64,000 bases of DNA from Roseinatronobacter alkalisoli (lineage in GTDB: Bacteria > Pseudomonadota > Alphaproteobacteria > Rhodobacterales > Rhodobacteraceae): NCBI RefSeq assembly GCF_028745735.1, contig NZ_JAQZSM010000006.1, forward strand, positions 124,001 through 188,000, read 5' to 3'. Positions 56,118 through 64,000 of this stretch are shown one piece after another (position 1 is the first letter of the stretch; each line of letters starts with the position of its first letter). Below the pieces are notes generated by a model. The model was not told the DNA's origin. It saw only the letters and a list, made by a program, of their open reading frames with translations, and did not search any database. Made by a program: the position numbers and the translations under genes.

Positions 56118-56650
56118 CGCGCAGCCGCCCGTTCAATCGCAGGGCGGATGCGGTTTGCCACCACCTCGCGCGTGATAGGCCCGGCGAAGCGCAGAACAAT
56201 TGTTCCGTCACCGGCCACGACATAGGTTTCAGGCACCCCGTAAAGGCCCCAATCCAGTGCCATGCGCCCCGATGCATCCTGCCCGCTGGCCGCAAACGGA
56301 TTGCCCAGTTCATCCAGAAAATCCAGCGCGCGGTCGGCCTGATCACGGTAATTGACCCCGTAAACCGGCAGTTCCGTGGCCAGTTCTTCCAGCAACGGGT
56401 GCTCTGCCCGGCATGGGGCGCACCAGGACGCCCAGTAATTGACCAGCTTGACCTCTCCGTCGCGCAAAGTGTCATCGTCGAACGAGGCCAGATCACCCAG
56501 TTGTGTCAGCATCACGCCCGGTGCCTGCTGCCCTTCGCGCGCGGATGGCAATGCATCGCGGTCATCACGCATATTGCCGAACCAGAACAGCGCCGCCAGC
56601 GCCACAAAAAGCAGCGGTGGCAGAAACATCAGCGGTCTGAATTTACCCAT
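56114..56650 (-). CDS. ccmG: thiol:disulfide interchange protein CcmG/DsbE
   Basis: 178 residues anchored by one N-terminal helix (about 6-24), with a thioredoxin fold carrying the active site WASWCAPCRAEHPLL near residue 75. It keeps the apocytochrome CxxCH cysteines reduced for haem attachment. The ATG at 56650 overlaps ccmD by eight bases. The neighbouring ccmA-D genes confirm the role. Confidence 0.95.
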   Translation of the reverse strand: MGKFRPLMFLPPLLFVALAALFWFGNMRDDRDALPSAREGQQAPGVMLTQLGDLASFDDDTLRDGEVKLVNYWASWCAPCRAEHPLLEELATELPVYGVNYRDQADRALDFLDELGNPFAASGQDASGRMALDWGLYGVPETYVVAGDGTIVLRFAGPITREVVANRIRPAIERAAAR

Positions 56651-56798
56651 TTCCAGTCCTTCGTTTTTCAACCTCGTCCAGTTGCTGGCGCACGGAACGC
56701 CCACGCAGCCAGTACCACAACACCAGCGCCCCGATCAGCCCGAGAGAGGCCAGATAAGCCAGCGAAACTTCCAATGCGTAGCGGCCAAGATCAGGCAT
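56643..56798 (-). CDS. ccmD: heme exporter protein CcmD
   Basis: A short gene, 51 residues: MPDLGRYALEVSLAYL, one membrane helix (about 8-30) and a basic C-terminal tail (RGRSVRQQL...EKRR), the standard CcmD make-up. CcmD helps release holo-CcmE from the CcmABC complex. Its ATG overlaps the ccmC stop by one base (TGATG) and its end overlaps ccmG. Easily missed because of its size. Confidence 0.9.
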   Translation of the reverse strand: MPDLGRYALEVSLAYLASLGLIGALVLWYWLRGRSVRQQLDEVEKRRTGNG

Positions 56799-57529
56799 CA
56801 GGCCATCCTTTCGCGCGCAACAAGCGCCTTCATCCGGCGCGCGCGGATTTCGGTGCGCGTACCCGCCAGAACAAGCGTCACGAATATCAGGCCGAACCCG
56901 ACCATGCAGATATAAAGCGGTGCCTTATAGGCCCAGTCCATGCGCGTTCCCGGTGCAACCGACAGGGACGCACCCTGATGCAACCCTTGGTTCCAGAACA
57001 GCGCGGCATAACGCGACAGAACCGCAAAGACCGAACCGACAAGACATAATACCGCAGTAAGGTCCGCGCCTGTATCGGGATCATCAATCGCCGACCACAG
57101 CGCGATATATCCCAGATAGAACAGAAACAGGATCAGGAAGCTGGTCAATCGCGGGTCCCAGGCCCACCATGTCCCCCACATCGGCTGGCCCCAGACCGCG
57201 CCCGTGATCAGCCCGATCAGGGTCATCACCAGCCCTATGGGGGCTGCGGCCTTGGCGGCCAATGCACTGACATGGTGCCGCCGGATCAGCCAGACGAGCG
57301 ACGCCACCAGCATCATCACCCAGGCATTGATGGCCATCATCGCGGCGGGCACATGGATGAACACGATCTTGACAGTGGCCCCTTGGCGGAAATCATCAGG
57401 CGTGAAGAAGAACCCCCAGACCAGACCGATTGTTGTGACCACCACCGCCGCCACTGCCACGACCGGCAACAGCCAGTCCGTAGTGCGCATGAATTTCAGC
57501 GGGTTTGCATATTCCCAAAGCGATGCCAT
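56798..57529 (-). CDS. ccmC: heme exporter/ligase subunit CcmC
   Basis: 243 residues with six membrane helices and the tryptophan-rich haem-handling motif WGTWWAWDPRLTS near residue 125, plus the two flanking haem-ligand histidine regions (FIHVPAAM and the later FWNQGLHQG). CcmC loads haem onto CcmE. The ATG at 57529 (MASLWEYANPLKF) is preferred to a GTG three codons upstream because AGGTGA is correctly spaced. Confidence 0.95.
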   Translation of the reverse strand: MASLWEYANPLKFMRTTDWLLPVVAVAAVVVTTIGLVWGFFFTPDDFRQGATVKIVFIHVPAAMMAINAWVMMLVASLVWLIRRHHVSALAAKAAAPIGLVMTLIGLITGAVWGQPMWGTWWAWDPRLTSFLILFLFYLGYIALWSAIDDPDTGADLTAVLCLVGSVFAVLSRYAALFWNQGLHQGASLSVAPGTRMDWAYKAPLYICMVGFGLIFVTLVLAGTRTEIRARRMKALVARERMA

Positions 57530-57581
57530 GCCGCTCACCTATCCTTAGTTCGGGCCGCTCTCAAGCCTGCCGAGATGGCGT

Positions 57582-58238
57582 TCACCGAAGGTTTATCCGG
57601 ATCACAAGGGCAGATGCAAAGGGCAATAATGCCACAGCCCCTGCCGTGATCCCCGCCAGCAGGGCAAGCGGCGTGGCCACATCCAGCCCCTGCGCGCCGC
57701 GCGCCACCACTTCAGCCCCGAAAACCAGCGTCGGAATATACAACGGCAGCACCAACAGCGACAGCAACAAGCCCCCGCGCTTCAGCCCCACAGTCAGCGC
57801 GGCCCCGAATGTGCCGATCACCGACAGGGCCGGTGTGCCAAGCGCAAGCGACAGAACCAGCCAACCATAAGCCTGTGGCGGCAGATATAGCAACAGGCCC
57901 AAGACCGGCGAAATCAGGACCAGCGGCAACCCTGTTGTCAGCCAATGCGCCAGCGCCTTGACCGACACGACCCCTTCCATCGGTACAGGTGCAGTCGCCA
58001 GAAGATCAAGCGATCCATCCTCATAATCCAGCGCAAAAATGCGGTCCAGCGACAGCAGACAGGCCAGCAGCGCCCCCACCCACAGAATACCGGGCGCAAT
58101 GCGCGCAAGTATTTCCGGCTCCGGCCCCACACCAAGCGGCACCAGAACCGCAATGATCAGGAAAAACGCAAGCCCCAGTCCAAAGCCACCACCCGCCCGG
58201 AAGGCCAGCCGCAGGTCACGGACCAGCAGCGCAATCAC
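57582..58238 (-). CDS. ccmB: heme ABC exporter permease CcmB
   Basis: 218 residues, six predicted helices. Signature stretches: [21 protein letters not shown] and [15 protein letters not shown]. It is the permease of the CcmAB ATPase that releases holo-CcmE. The start overlaps the ccmA stop (ATGA). Confidence 0.95.
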   Translation of the reverse strand: MIALLVRDLRLAFRAGGGFGLGLAFFLIIAVLVPLGVGPEPEILARIAPGILWVGALLACLLSLDRIFALDYEDGSLDLLATAPVPMEGVVSVKALAHWLTTGLPLVLISPVLGLLLYLPPQAYGWLVLSLALGTPALSVIGTFGAALTVGLKRGGLLLSLLVLPLYIPTLVFGAEVVARGAQGLDVATPLALLAGITAGAVALLPFASALVIRINLR

Positions 58239-58858
58239 AGGAATGCCTCGTCGAAATGGCCGCTGCCGGGCGGGGGCAGAACCGCCCGGAACGTCGTCAG
58301 ATCCAGTATTCCGGCCTCTGGCAAGCCAAGGTCGATATGGGTGGCCATCAACGCCATCCCCCCGCCCGACAGATGGGCGCGCACCACCTCGCCGAATAGT
58401 GCGACTGACGCGGTATCCAGCGACACGGTCGGTTCATCCAGCACCCAGATGGGCCGCCCTGTGACCATTAGCCGCGCCAGTCCCAGCCGCCGTTTCTGTC
58501 CCGCCGACAGGTTTTGCGCCGCGCGTGGCGCAAGGGCGCGCAGGTTCATCTGCTCCAGCGCGGCATCAATGCCTTGCGTGCCATAGACGGCCGCCCAGAA
58601 GGACAGGTTTTCAGCAACGCTCAGGGTGGTTTTCAGCCCGTCCGCATGCGCGGCATAGGCGATGGAATCTGGCGGGCAGTCCACCTGCCCGGCCAGCGCT
58701 GGCTGCAACCCTGCGACAGTTCGCAAAAGCGTTGTCTTGCCGCAGCCATTGGGACCACGTAGCACCAGTGCCTGCCCGGCATTCAGGGAAAAACTAACCC
58801 TTTCCAGCAGCGGAAAGCCCCCGCGCGCGCACGCCAGGTTCGTGACGGTCAGCCCCAA
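58235..58858 (-). CDS. ccmA: heme ABC exporter ATP-binding protein CcmA
   Basis: 207 residues. Walker A is GPNGCGKTT, the ABC signature is [14 protein letters not shown], and Walker B is IWVLDEP. The start is taken as a TTG at 58858, because AGGAG lies six bases before it and the protein then begins like other CcmA proteins just before the [13 protein letters not shown] strand. The first upstream alternative, a TTG at 58900, lacks a good ribosome site. The gene opens the ccmABCDG block behind secF and the Mth938 gene. Confidence 0.94.
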   Translation of the reverse strand: MGLTVTNLACARGGFPLLERVSFSLNAGQALVLRGPNGCGKTTLLRTVAGLQPALAGQVDCPPDSIAYAAHADGLKTTLSVAENLSFWAAVYGTQGIDAALEQMNLRALAPRAAQNLSAGQKRRLGLARLMVTGRPIWVLDEPTVSLDTASVALFGEVVRAHLSGGGMALMATHIDLGLPEAGILDLTTFRAVLPPPGSGHFDEAFL

Positions 58859-58917
58859 GATGCGCTCCTGTTCGACACTGCCCGCCCCTTCATCTTGCAA
58901 AAATGCTCAAACGCGCC

Positions 58918-59274
58918 CTATCCGACAGGCAGCAACGCAACGGCAACGCGCCGCTGTTCGGACAATACCACATTATAGGTGCGACAGGCAGCGGGGCTGT
59001 CCATGATCTCCACCCCCAGCCCTGCGGCTTCCAGCTTGTCGCGCAATGCAGGCGGGATATGTGCGATCGCGCCGCCAGTGCCAATGAACAACACATCGAC
59101 ATGCCCCGCCAGTTCCAGCAGCGCAGCATCGTCGTCATACCCGCCCCAAGGCAGCACCTCTCCGGCGACCAGCAGCAGTGGCGCGGGATGAACATTTCCC
59201 CCTATGCGGAAGAAATCCTTCCCATACCCGTCAACGGGTCGCGCCGCGCCGAAATCAACCTCGGACAGGTGCAT
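58918..59274 (-). CDS. Mth938-like domain protein (NDUFAF3 family)
   Basis: 118 residues of the DUF498 family: HLSEVDFGAARPVDGYGKDFFRIGG and DVLFIGTGG are typical. The human relative NDUFAF3 helps assemble respiratory complex I. In Rhodobacterales the gene is always between secF and the ccm genes, as here; it starts one base after the secF stop. Confidence 0.93.
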   Translation of the reverse strand: MHLSEVDFGAARPVDGYGKDFFRIGGNVHPAPLLLVAGEVLPWGGYDDDAALLELAGHVDVLFIGTGGAIAHIPPALRDKLEAAGLGVEIMDSPAACRTYNVVLSEQRRVAVALLPVG

Positions 59275-59275
59275 G

Positions 59276-60247
59276 TTACCCTTCCTTGACGCCGAATTGC
59301 GTACCCGCGGAATCGCCTGCGTTCTTCGACCAGTCGCGTTTCACGCCCAGCCGCAGCAGCACCGCCGATGCGACAAAGACGGATGAATAGGTGCCTACGA
59401 TCACGCCCCAGATCATTGCGAAGACGAAACCGCGGATCACATCACCGCCCAGAATGAACAGCGCCAGCAGCGCCAGCAATGTCGTGACAGAGGTCATGAC
59501 CGTGCGCGACAAGGTGTCATTGATCGACAGGTTCAGAACTTCCTTGAGGGGGCGCTTCTTGAACTTGATCAGGTTTTCGCGCACGCGGTCAAACACAACC
59601 ACCGTGTCATTCAGAGAATAACCCACGATTGTCAGAAGTGCGGCAATGATCGCCAGATCGAACCGGATCTGCAAGATACTGAACACCCCGATGGTCAGCA
59701 CCACGTCATGCACCAGTGCGGCAACAGCGCCCACCGAGAACTGCCATTCAAACCGCAACCAGATGTAGAACAGCACCGCAGCAAGCGCCAGCACAACCGA
59801 AATCACCGCAGAGCGGATCAGTTCGCCCGATACTTTCGGCCCGACGGAATCCACTGCTGCGAATGTCAGGCTGGGGTCCAGGCTTTGTAACGCATCGCGC
59901 ACCGCGCTGATTTGTTCGGGGGTGATGGCCTCCACCCCTTCCTGCGCCTGAATCCGGACCATCGCAACATTGCGGTCCGTTGCGAAGGCCGGGTCAAATA
60001 CCTCCGTTATCGCAACATCTCCGAACCCCAGTTCCGCGATTGCACCGCGATAGGCGGCAATATCGACAGGGGCCTGCGCTTCGGTCCGGATGGACGTGCC
60101 GCCGCGAAAATCGATGCCGAAATTCAGCCCCATCACCAGAAAGGCCGCAACGGAAAGCACCATCGCCAGAATGGACGCGCCGAAGGTCATCTTCCAGTAG
60201 CGGAAGAAGTCGACATTTGTGTCCTGTGGAACAAGTTTCAATCGCAT
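59276..60247 (-). CDS. secF: protein translocase subunit SecF
   Basis: 323 residues with six membrane helices. The N-terminal GLNFGIDFRGGTSI block near residues 43-57 and the helix 4-5 GYSLNDTVVVFDRVRENL motif are characteristic. With SecD it uses the proton gradient to pull exported proteins through SecYEG. It follows secD by 14 bases. Confidence 0.97.
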   Translation of the reverse strand: MRLKLVPQDTNVDFFRYWKMTFGASILAMVLSVAAFLVMGLNFGIDFRGGTSIRTEAQAPVDIAAYRGAIAELGFGDVAITEVFDPAFATDRNVAMVRIQAQEGVEAITPEQISAVRDALQSLDPSLTFAAVDSVGPKVSGELIRSAVISVVLALAAVLFYIWLRFEWQFSVGAVAALVHDVVLTIGVFSILQIRFDLAIIAALLTIVGYSLNDTVVVFDRVRENLIKFKKRPLKEVLNLSINDTLSRTVMTSVTTLLALLALFILGGDVIRGFVFAMIWGVIVGTYSSVFVASAVLLRLGVKRDWSKNAGDSAGTQFGVKEG

Positions 60248-60261
60248 ATGCCTGTGTTCCT

Positions 60262-61929
60262 TCAGATGGTCAGAGTTTTCGGGCGACGACGTTCAAAATA
60301 GATGACCATCATCAGGCGGGTCACCATAAGCGCGGTAAACACGGATGTCAGAATTCCCAGTCCCAGCGTGACTGCGAACCCCCGCACCGGCCCCGACCCC
60401 ATTGCGAACAGAATCAACGCCGTGATGAACGTGGTGATATTGGCATCCAGAATGGCAGACAGCGCTTTTTCATAGCCCAGCTCAATCGCGCGCGCCGGTC
60501 CTTTTGCAGTGCGCATTTCTTCGCGGATCCGCTCAAAAATCAGCACGGTCGCATCAACAGCCATACCGATGGTCAGCACAATGCCCGCAATACCCGGCAA
60601 GGTCAGCGTGGCCCCGATCAACGACAGAAGCGCGAAAATCATCGAGACATTCAGCACCAGTGCGATATTGGCAATAATGCCGAAAATGCCGTAGCTGGCC
60701 AGCATGAAACCCAGCACCGCAATCATGGCAACAATCGCGGCAATCTTGCCCGCGTCAATGCTGTCCTGCCCCAGTTCTGGCCCGACAGTGCGTTCTTCCA
60801 GAAAGTCCATTTCCGCAGGCAATGCGCCGGACCGCAGCAGCACAGCAAGGCGACTGGTGTCTTCAACCGTGAAACGGCCGGTTATGATACCGGACCCGCC
60901 CGCAATATGGCTTTGGATAACAGGGGCAGACACCACTTCGCCATCCAGAACAATCGCGAAGGGATTGCCTATATTCTCAGCCGTATACAGACCAAAAGCG
61001 CGCCCGCCCGCCGGGTTGAACCGGAAATTGACTGCAGGGCGGTTATTCTGGTCCATGCCCGGTTGCGCATCGACCAACTGGTCGCCTGTCACAACGGGCG
61101 TCTGCTCCACAATGTAATAGACACCCTGCTCGTCCATGGACGGATAGATCACATTGCGCGGCCCGGGCACGTCGTCAGGGTCTGATGTAACACGGACCAC
61201 CGCATGAAATGTCAGCCGCGCCGTGGTGCCGATAAGCGCCTTCAACTCCTCCGCCGAACCGATACCCGGCACCTGAATCAGAATGCGGTCTGCGCCCTGA
61301 CGCTGGATCGTTGGTTCGCGCGTGCCAGCTTCATCCACGCGGCGGCGGATGATTTCCAGCGACAGGCGCATGGTGCGTTCATCGGTCGCGGCGCGCTCTG
61401 CTTCGGACAGGGTGACGACAATTTCCTCACCCTCCACGCGCACATCAAGATCGCGCGCAGCGCCGAAACCGCCAAGAGATTCAGTCGGTTGTGCAAGTTC
61501 GCGCACATAAGTCGCCGCCTGATCAATGACATCGGGGTTTGCGATACGCACACGCAATTCACCTGCATCATCGGATGGCATGCGCCGCACGCCCCCCACG
61601 CTGGCACGTTCCGCTGTCAGACGGTCGCGCACCGCAGGCCACATTCCGTCGATACGGTCTGCATAGACATCGGACACGCGGACTTCGGCCAGCAGATGCG
61701 CGCCGCCGCGCAGATCAAGCCCCAGATTGACCAGAAAACCGGGCAGGAAGCCGGGCCATGCATCTCTGTCCGCTTCCAGTGCGGCGTTGCCCTGCCCTGT
61801 TTCAAGCGCGACGACAGCATCATTATGCCGTTCCACACGTTCATAAAACAGGTTGGGTGCGGCGAACAGAAGCGCAAGCGCGCAGGTCGACCAGATCAGG
61901 ATGCGTTTCCACATCGGTATTTGCAACAT
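60262..61929 (-). CDS. secD: protein translocase subunit SecD
   Basis: 555 residues. The signature LGLDLRGGAHLLAEV near residues 69-83 is present, as are the periplasmic P1 domain, the VPGIG head region, and the C-terminal six-helix part with GMAVDATVLIFERIREE. The start at 61929 is not strongly marked; an ATG five codons later (MWKRILIW) is possible. The leader upstream contains several stem-loops. Confidence 0.97.
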   Translation of the reverse strand: MLQIPMWKRILIWSTCALALLFAAPNLFYERVERHNDAVVALETGQGNAALEADRDAWPGFLPGFLVNLGLDLRGGAHLLAEVRVSDVYADRIDGMWPAVRDRLTAERASVGGVRRMPSDDAGELRVRIANPDVIDQAATYVRELAQPTESLGGFGAARDLDVRVEGEEIVVTLSEAERAATDERTMRLSLEIIRRRVDEAGTREPTIQRQGADRILIQVPGIGSAEELKALIGTTARLTFHAVVRVTSDPDDVPGPRNVIYPSMDEQGVYYIVEQTPVVTGDQLVDAQPGMDQNNRPAVNFRFNPAGGRAFGLYTAENIGNPFAIVLDGEVVSAPVIQSHIAGGSGIITGRFTVEDTSRLAVLLRSGALPAEMDFLEERTVGPELGQDSIDAGKIAAIVAMIAVLGFMLASYGIFGIIANIALVLNVSMIFALLSLIGATLTLPGIAGIVLTIGMAVDATVLIFERIREEMRTAKGPARAIELGYEKALSAILDANITTFITALILFAMGSGPVRGFAVTLGLGILTSVFTALMVTRLMMVIYFERRRPKTLTI

Positions 61930-61961
61930 CGGCGCGTGGTCCCTGTGGTATCTGTGGGTGT

Positions 61962-62004
61962 TCAGGGCATCTTTGTGTTCGGATGAGACATTTCAATGCC
62001 CTGA
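61962..62004 (-). promoter_or_regulatory. hairpin in the secD leader
   Basis: TCAGGGCAT (61962-61970) and ATGCCCTGA (61996-62004) make a perfect 9-bp stem with a 25-base loop, 33 bases before the secD start. It could affect secD translation or transcript stability. Confidence 0.4.
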
Positions 62005-62050
62005 CATGGTGTTGTGTTCATATGCGGCAATAACACTGCGCAACGGCGCG

Positions 62051-62093
62051 GGAATTGCGCATTCCGGCGAAAGCGGGGTTTATTCTTTCGCCG
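62051..62093 (-). terminator. hairpins at the end of yajC
   Basis: CGGCGAAAG (62065-62073) and CTTTCGCCG (62085-62093) form a perfect 9-bp stem that spans the yajC stop codon. GGAAT-TGCGC-ATTCC (62051-62065) follows on the minus strand. There is no U-run, so they may attenuate rather than end the transcript before secD. Confidence 0.45.
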
Positions 62094-62403
62094 CCGGTTC
62101 GGTCTTGGACATGACTGTGGCGATGGTTTGTTTCACCACACGTACCTTGACGCCATCGGCAATCTCGACTTCCAGCTCGCCATCTTCCTTGACCTTGGTA
62201 ACCTTGCCGATCAGCCCACCTTGCGTGACTACCTGATCACCACGGCGCAGCGATTCAACCATCGCTCTGTGGTCCTTCATCTTTTTCTGCTGCGGACGGA
62301 TCAGCAGGAAGTACATGATCACGAAGATCAGGACAAACGGGATGATCGAGATCAGACCACCGGCGGCACCGGCATCTTGCGCATAAGCAGGGGTGACGAA
62401 CAT
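62080..62403 (-). CDS. yajC: preprotein translocase subunit YajC
   Basis: 107 residues: a hydrophobic helix (about 15-37, LISIIPFVLIFVIMYFLLIRP), followed by QQKKMKDHRAMVESLRRGDQVVTQGGLIGKV, the YajC signature. It joins the SecDF-YajC complex. It is the first gene of the sec/ccm run, with a 150-base structured spacer to secD. Confidence 0.96.
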   Translation of the reverse strand: MFVTPAYAQDAGAAGGLISIIPFVLIFVIMYFLLIRPQQKKMKDHRAMVESLRRGDQVVTQGGLIGKVTKVKEDGELEVEIADGVKVRVVKQTIATVMSKTEPAAKE

Positions 62404-62585
62404 GAAAGCTCCTTAAGGCTGTTGCACCCGACAGTCGGGCATACGGACCACCCCGCAGCAAGCGCAACGGGGCGAATTGGCGCGCACCCTACTGGCAGGG
62501 CCGGGGCTTGGCAAGGCGGCGCAAGGCGCAATCGGGGCAGCATTCCGGGCATATCTGCCCCGGATCATCATAAAATCCGCTGCAG

Positions 62586-63356
62586 CTACCAGCGGCCCGA
62601 CAAGGCACGCAGTACCAAAGCCCCGCGCCGCGCAAATTCCGATGGCCGCAAGCGCCCCTGCGCCACCAGCTGCGGCTGTTTGGCCGCGCGGCGCAGTATC
62701 GCGCCCGCCTGCCAGCCGGTCAGCAATGCAGGCGTCGCGGCAGCGGGCACCAGATGGCGCTGCGCCCGCGCCCGCGCCAGATGCGCCAGCCCGTCGCGCG
62801 CCAAATCCGCCACCGCTGCATCACGCCCGTCGACAAGCGGAATGCGCCCCGCCACCTGAAGCTGCGGGATCGCCACAAGCCAGTTCGCCAGCCCCGCCGC
62901 AAAGGCCATATCGCGTACCGGCATTTCGGCCTGTGGGGGCGCACCCAGCGCAAGCGCTGCCAGCCACATCAGATTGCCCGATGTTGCCTGAAGATGCGCG
63001 CGAAACGCCGCGTCATCGGCAAACGGGGCGCGGTAAATATCCCAGCGTCGCGCCGCAACCATCGCCTGCCCCAGTGCAACGGGCAGATCAGCCGCCTGCC
63101 AGATCTGCGCCAGCGGGGCCGCGACCTGATGGGGGCGTGCGGGCTTGCCAGCCGCAATATCATCCAGAACATCCGCCCAGAATTGCAGACGCATTTCGGC
63201 AATCAGCGGTTCCTGCGTCACCCATGGCGCGCGCGCAAGTTCCAGATTGAACGCATATAGCGGCCAGAGCGCCGCGCGCGCCGCATCCGGTGCGGCAATC
63301 GTCGCGGCATAGCGATCGGGGTCGCCCTGCTGCACAAGGGCCGCAAGTTCATCCAT
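62586..63356 (-). CDS. squalene/phytoene synthase family protein
   Basis: 256 residues from the ATG at 63356. It is all-alpha and similar to the trans-isoprenyl synthase fold: PLYAFNLELARA, MRLQFWADVLDDI (a DxxDD-like Asp-rich helix) and NLMWLAALALGA. The short, divergent form resembles the NDUFAF6 branch, involved in complex I assembly in mitochondria, more than a true phytoene synthase, and no carotenoid genes are adjacent. It overlaps the methyltransferase gene by eight bases. Confidence 0.85.
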   Translation of the reverse strand: MDELAALVQQGDPDRYAATIAAPDAARAALWPLYAFNLELARAPWVTQEPLIAEMRLQFWADVLDDIAAGKPARPHQVAAPLAQIWQAADLPVALGQAMVAARRWDIYRAPFADDAAFRAHLQATSGNLMWLAALALGAPPQAEMPVRDMAFAAGLANWLVAIPQLQVAGRIPLVDGRDAAVADLARDGLAHLARARAQRHLVPAAATPALLTGWQAGAILRRAAKQPQLVAQGRLRPSEFARRGALVLRALSGRW

Positions 63357-64000
63357 CAACAGGGGCCACCACCATCAGCGCATAGGCAATTTCCGATGGC
63401 GCGGCTTTCCACCGGGCGATTTCCTGTTCTGCCTCGTCCAGCGCGTTGGCCAGAACGCCCGTAGCACCGGGCCGCAGGCTGGCAATGCGTCTGGACATGG
63501 GGGTGTAATACGCTTCCCACGCCGCGCCGATCTGCATCTGTTCGCCCAGAACACGGTAGCCTGCCGCCGCAACGCGGGCACGAATGCCTGCGACATCAGT
63601 GATCTGCGGATATTCGGCCCAGAAGGCCCGTGCAGCCGCTGACGGTCGCGCCAGAAGGCAAGGTTCGGAAAAGGCCACAGCGCCCCCCGGTGCCAGCGCG
63701 TCGCGCCACAGGCGCAAGGCTTCGGTGATGCCCAGAAAATAAACCGCGCCCGCGCACCAGATCAGATCATAGGGGCCAGAAAGCGCCGCCATATCGCCCT
63801 GCCGCACCTGCACACGCGCGCCAAAAGGCGCTGTGCGCTTCTGCGCAGCCGCCACGAATTGCGCAATCTGGTCGATGGCGTCAATCTGTGCCTTGGGCCG
63901 TTCCTTGGCAAGGGTCACTGTATCCGCCCCCGACCCGCAGCCCGCGTCGCATATCCGCGCGTCAGCGGGCGTTGCCGCAACTGACAGCGCCCAGCCCAGA
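63349..64000 (-). CDS. class I SAM-dependent methyltransferase, 5' end off the window
   Basis: 217 codons are visible; the start lies beyond the right edge. SAM motif I reads ICDAGCGSGADTVTLA near the cut end, then motif II/III (LIWCAGAVYFLG, LAPGGAVAFSEPCLL) and a C-terminal part ending IAYALMVVAPVDG. The substrate is not deducible. A GTG at 63918 could be taken as a start but would cut off motif I, so the gene must begin further upstream. Confidence 0.88.
   Translation of the reverse strand, partial: LGWALSVAATPADARICDAGCGSGADTVTLAKERPKAQIDAIDQIAQFVAAAQKRTAPFGARVQVRQGDMAALSGPYDLIWCAGAVYFLGITEALRLWRDALAPGGAVAFSEPCLLARPSAAARAFWAEYPQITDVAGIRARVAAAGYRVLGEQMQIGAAWEAYYTPMSRRIASLRPGATGVLANALDEAEQEIARWKAAPSEIAYALMVVAPVDG

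Noticed and set aside
1-64000. tRNA, rRNA, CRISPR, insertion sequence or prophage
   Set aside because: No T-loop GGTTCGAATC-like strings, direct-repeat arrays, transposase or integrase motifs were seen on either strand.

Overview
The window reads as ordinary chromosomal core of an alphaproteobacterium of the order Rhodobacterales (Rhodobacteraceae; genus not decidable from sequence alone). The reasons are the nifR3-ntrB-ntrC-ntrY-ntrX-trkA-trkH-hfq-hflX string, NtrC and NtrX proteins without a GAFTGA loop, an ispDF fusion, a class II DAHP synthase, the secF-Mth938-ccmABCDG arrangement, an alphaproteobacterial SOS box (GTTC-N7-GTTC) before recA, and a full CtrA box (TTAA-N7-TTAA) before a diguanylate cyclase. 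Base composition is moderately high in G+C. I saw no rRNA, tRNA, CRISPR array, insertion sequence, prophage or integrase. No stretch longer than 300 bases lacks a gene.

Layout. 0-4.2 kb: a partial DUF1330 gene, alaS and recA on the minus strand. 4.4-8.4 kb: a DUF1127 small protein, a truncated aldehyde-dehydrogenase-like gene, DUF502, a patatin and 3-hydroxybutyrate dehydrogenase, then a candidate small RNA. 8.4-11.2 kb: a YejA-like binding protein and a LysR regulator. 11.2-16.5 kb: argS-SPOR-nagZ, and a Gfo/Idh/MocA oxidoreductase. 16.7-20.3 kb: tatA-tatB-tatC-DUF815 and a GGDEF diguanylate cyclase. 20.5-32.7 kb: the long minus-strand Ntr/Trk/Hfq/HflX locus.

32.9-36.1 kb: ispDF, pgpA, cinA, a COQ10-type protein and hpt. 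36.2-38.9 kb: cytochrome c', a diheme cytochrome and an AI-2E family permease. 39-41.6 kb: formyl-THF cyclo-ligase, a small membrane protein, gmk and yicC. 41.8-45.1 kb: a frameshifted PAS gene, DAHP synthase and a GlxA-type regulator. 45.4-51.2 kb: lptF-lptG-lptD-surA. 51.5-55.7 kb: DUF1223, acnA and an anchored protein. 55.7-64 kb: the minus-strand run yajC-secD-secF-Mth938-ccmA-ccmB-ccmC-ccmD-ccmG-GNAT, plus a squalene/phytoene-synthase-like gene and a partial methyltransferase.

How genes work together: NtrB/C and NtrY/X sense nitrogen or redox state beside the K+ uptake pair TrkA/TrkH and the RNA chaperone Hfq. LptF/G/D and SurA build the outer membrane. YajC/SecD/SecF and TatABC export proteins. 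CcmABCDG load haem for c-type cytochromes such as the two encoded at 36-37.6 kb. No striking unknown system is visible. The best non-routine signals are a free-standing sRNA-like transcript at 8.24-8.32 kb, the CtrA box and perfect palindrome before the diguanylate cyclase, a single-base frameshift in the PAS gene, and structured leaders before secD and the formyl-THF cyclo-ligase.
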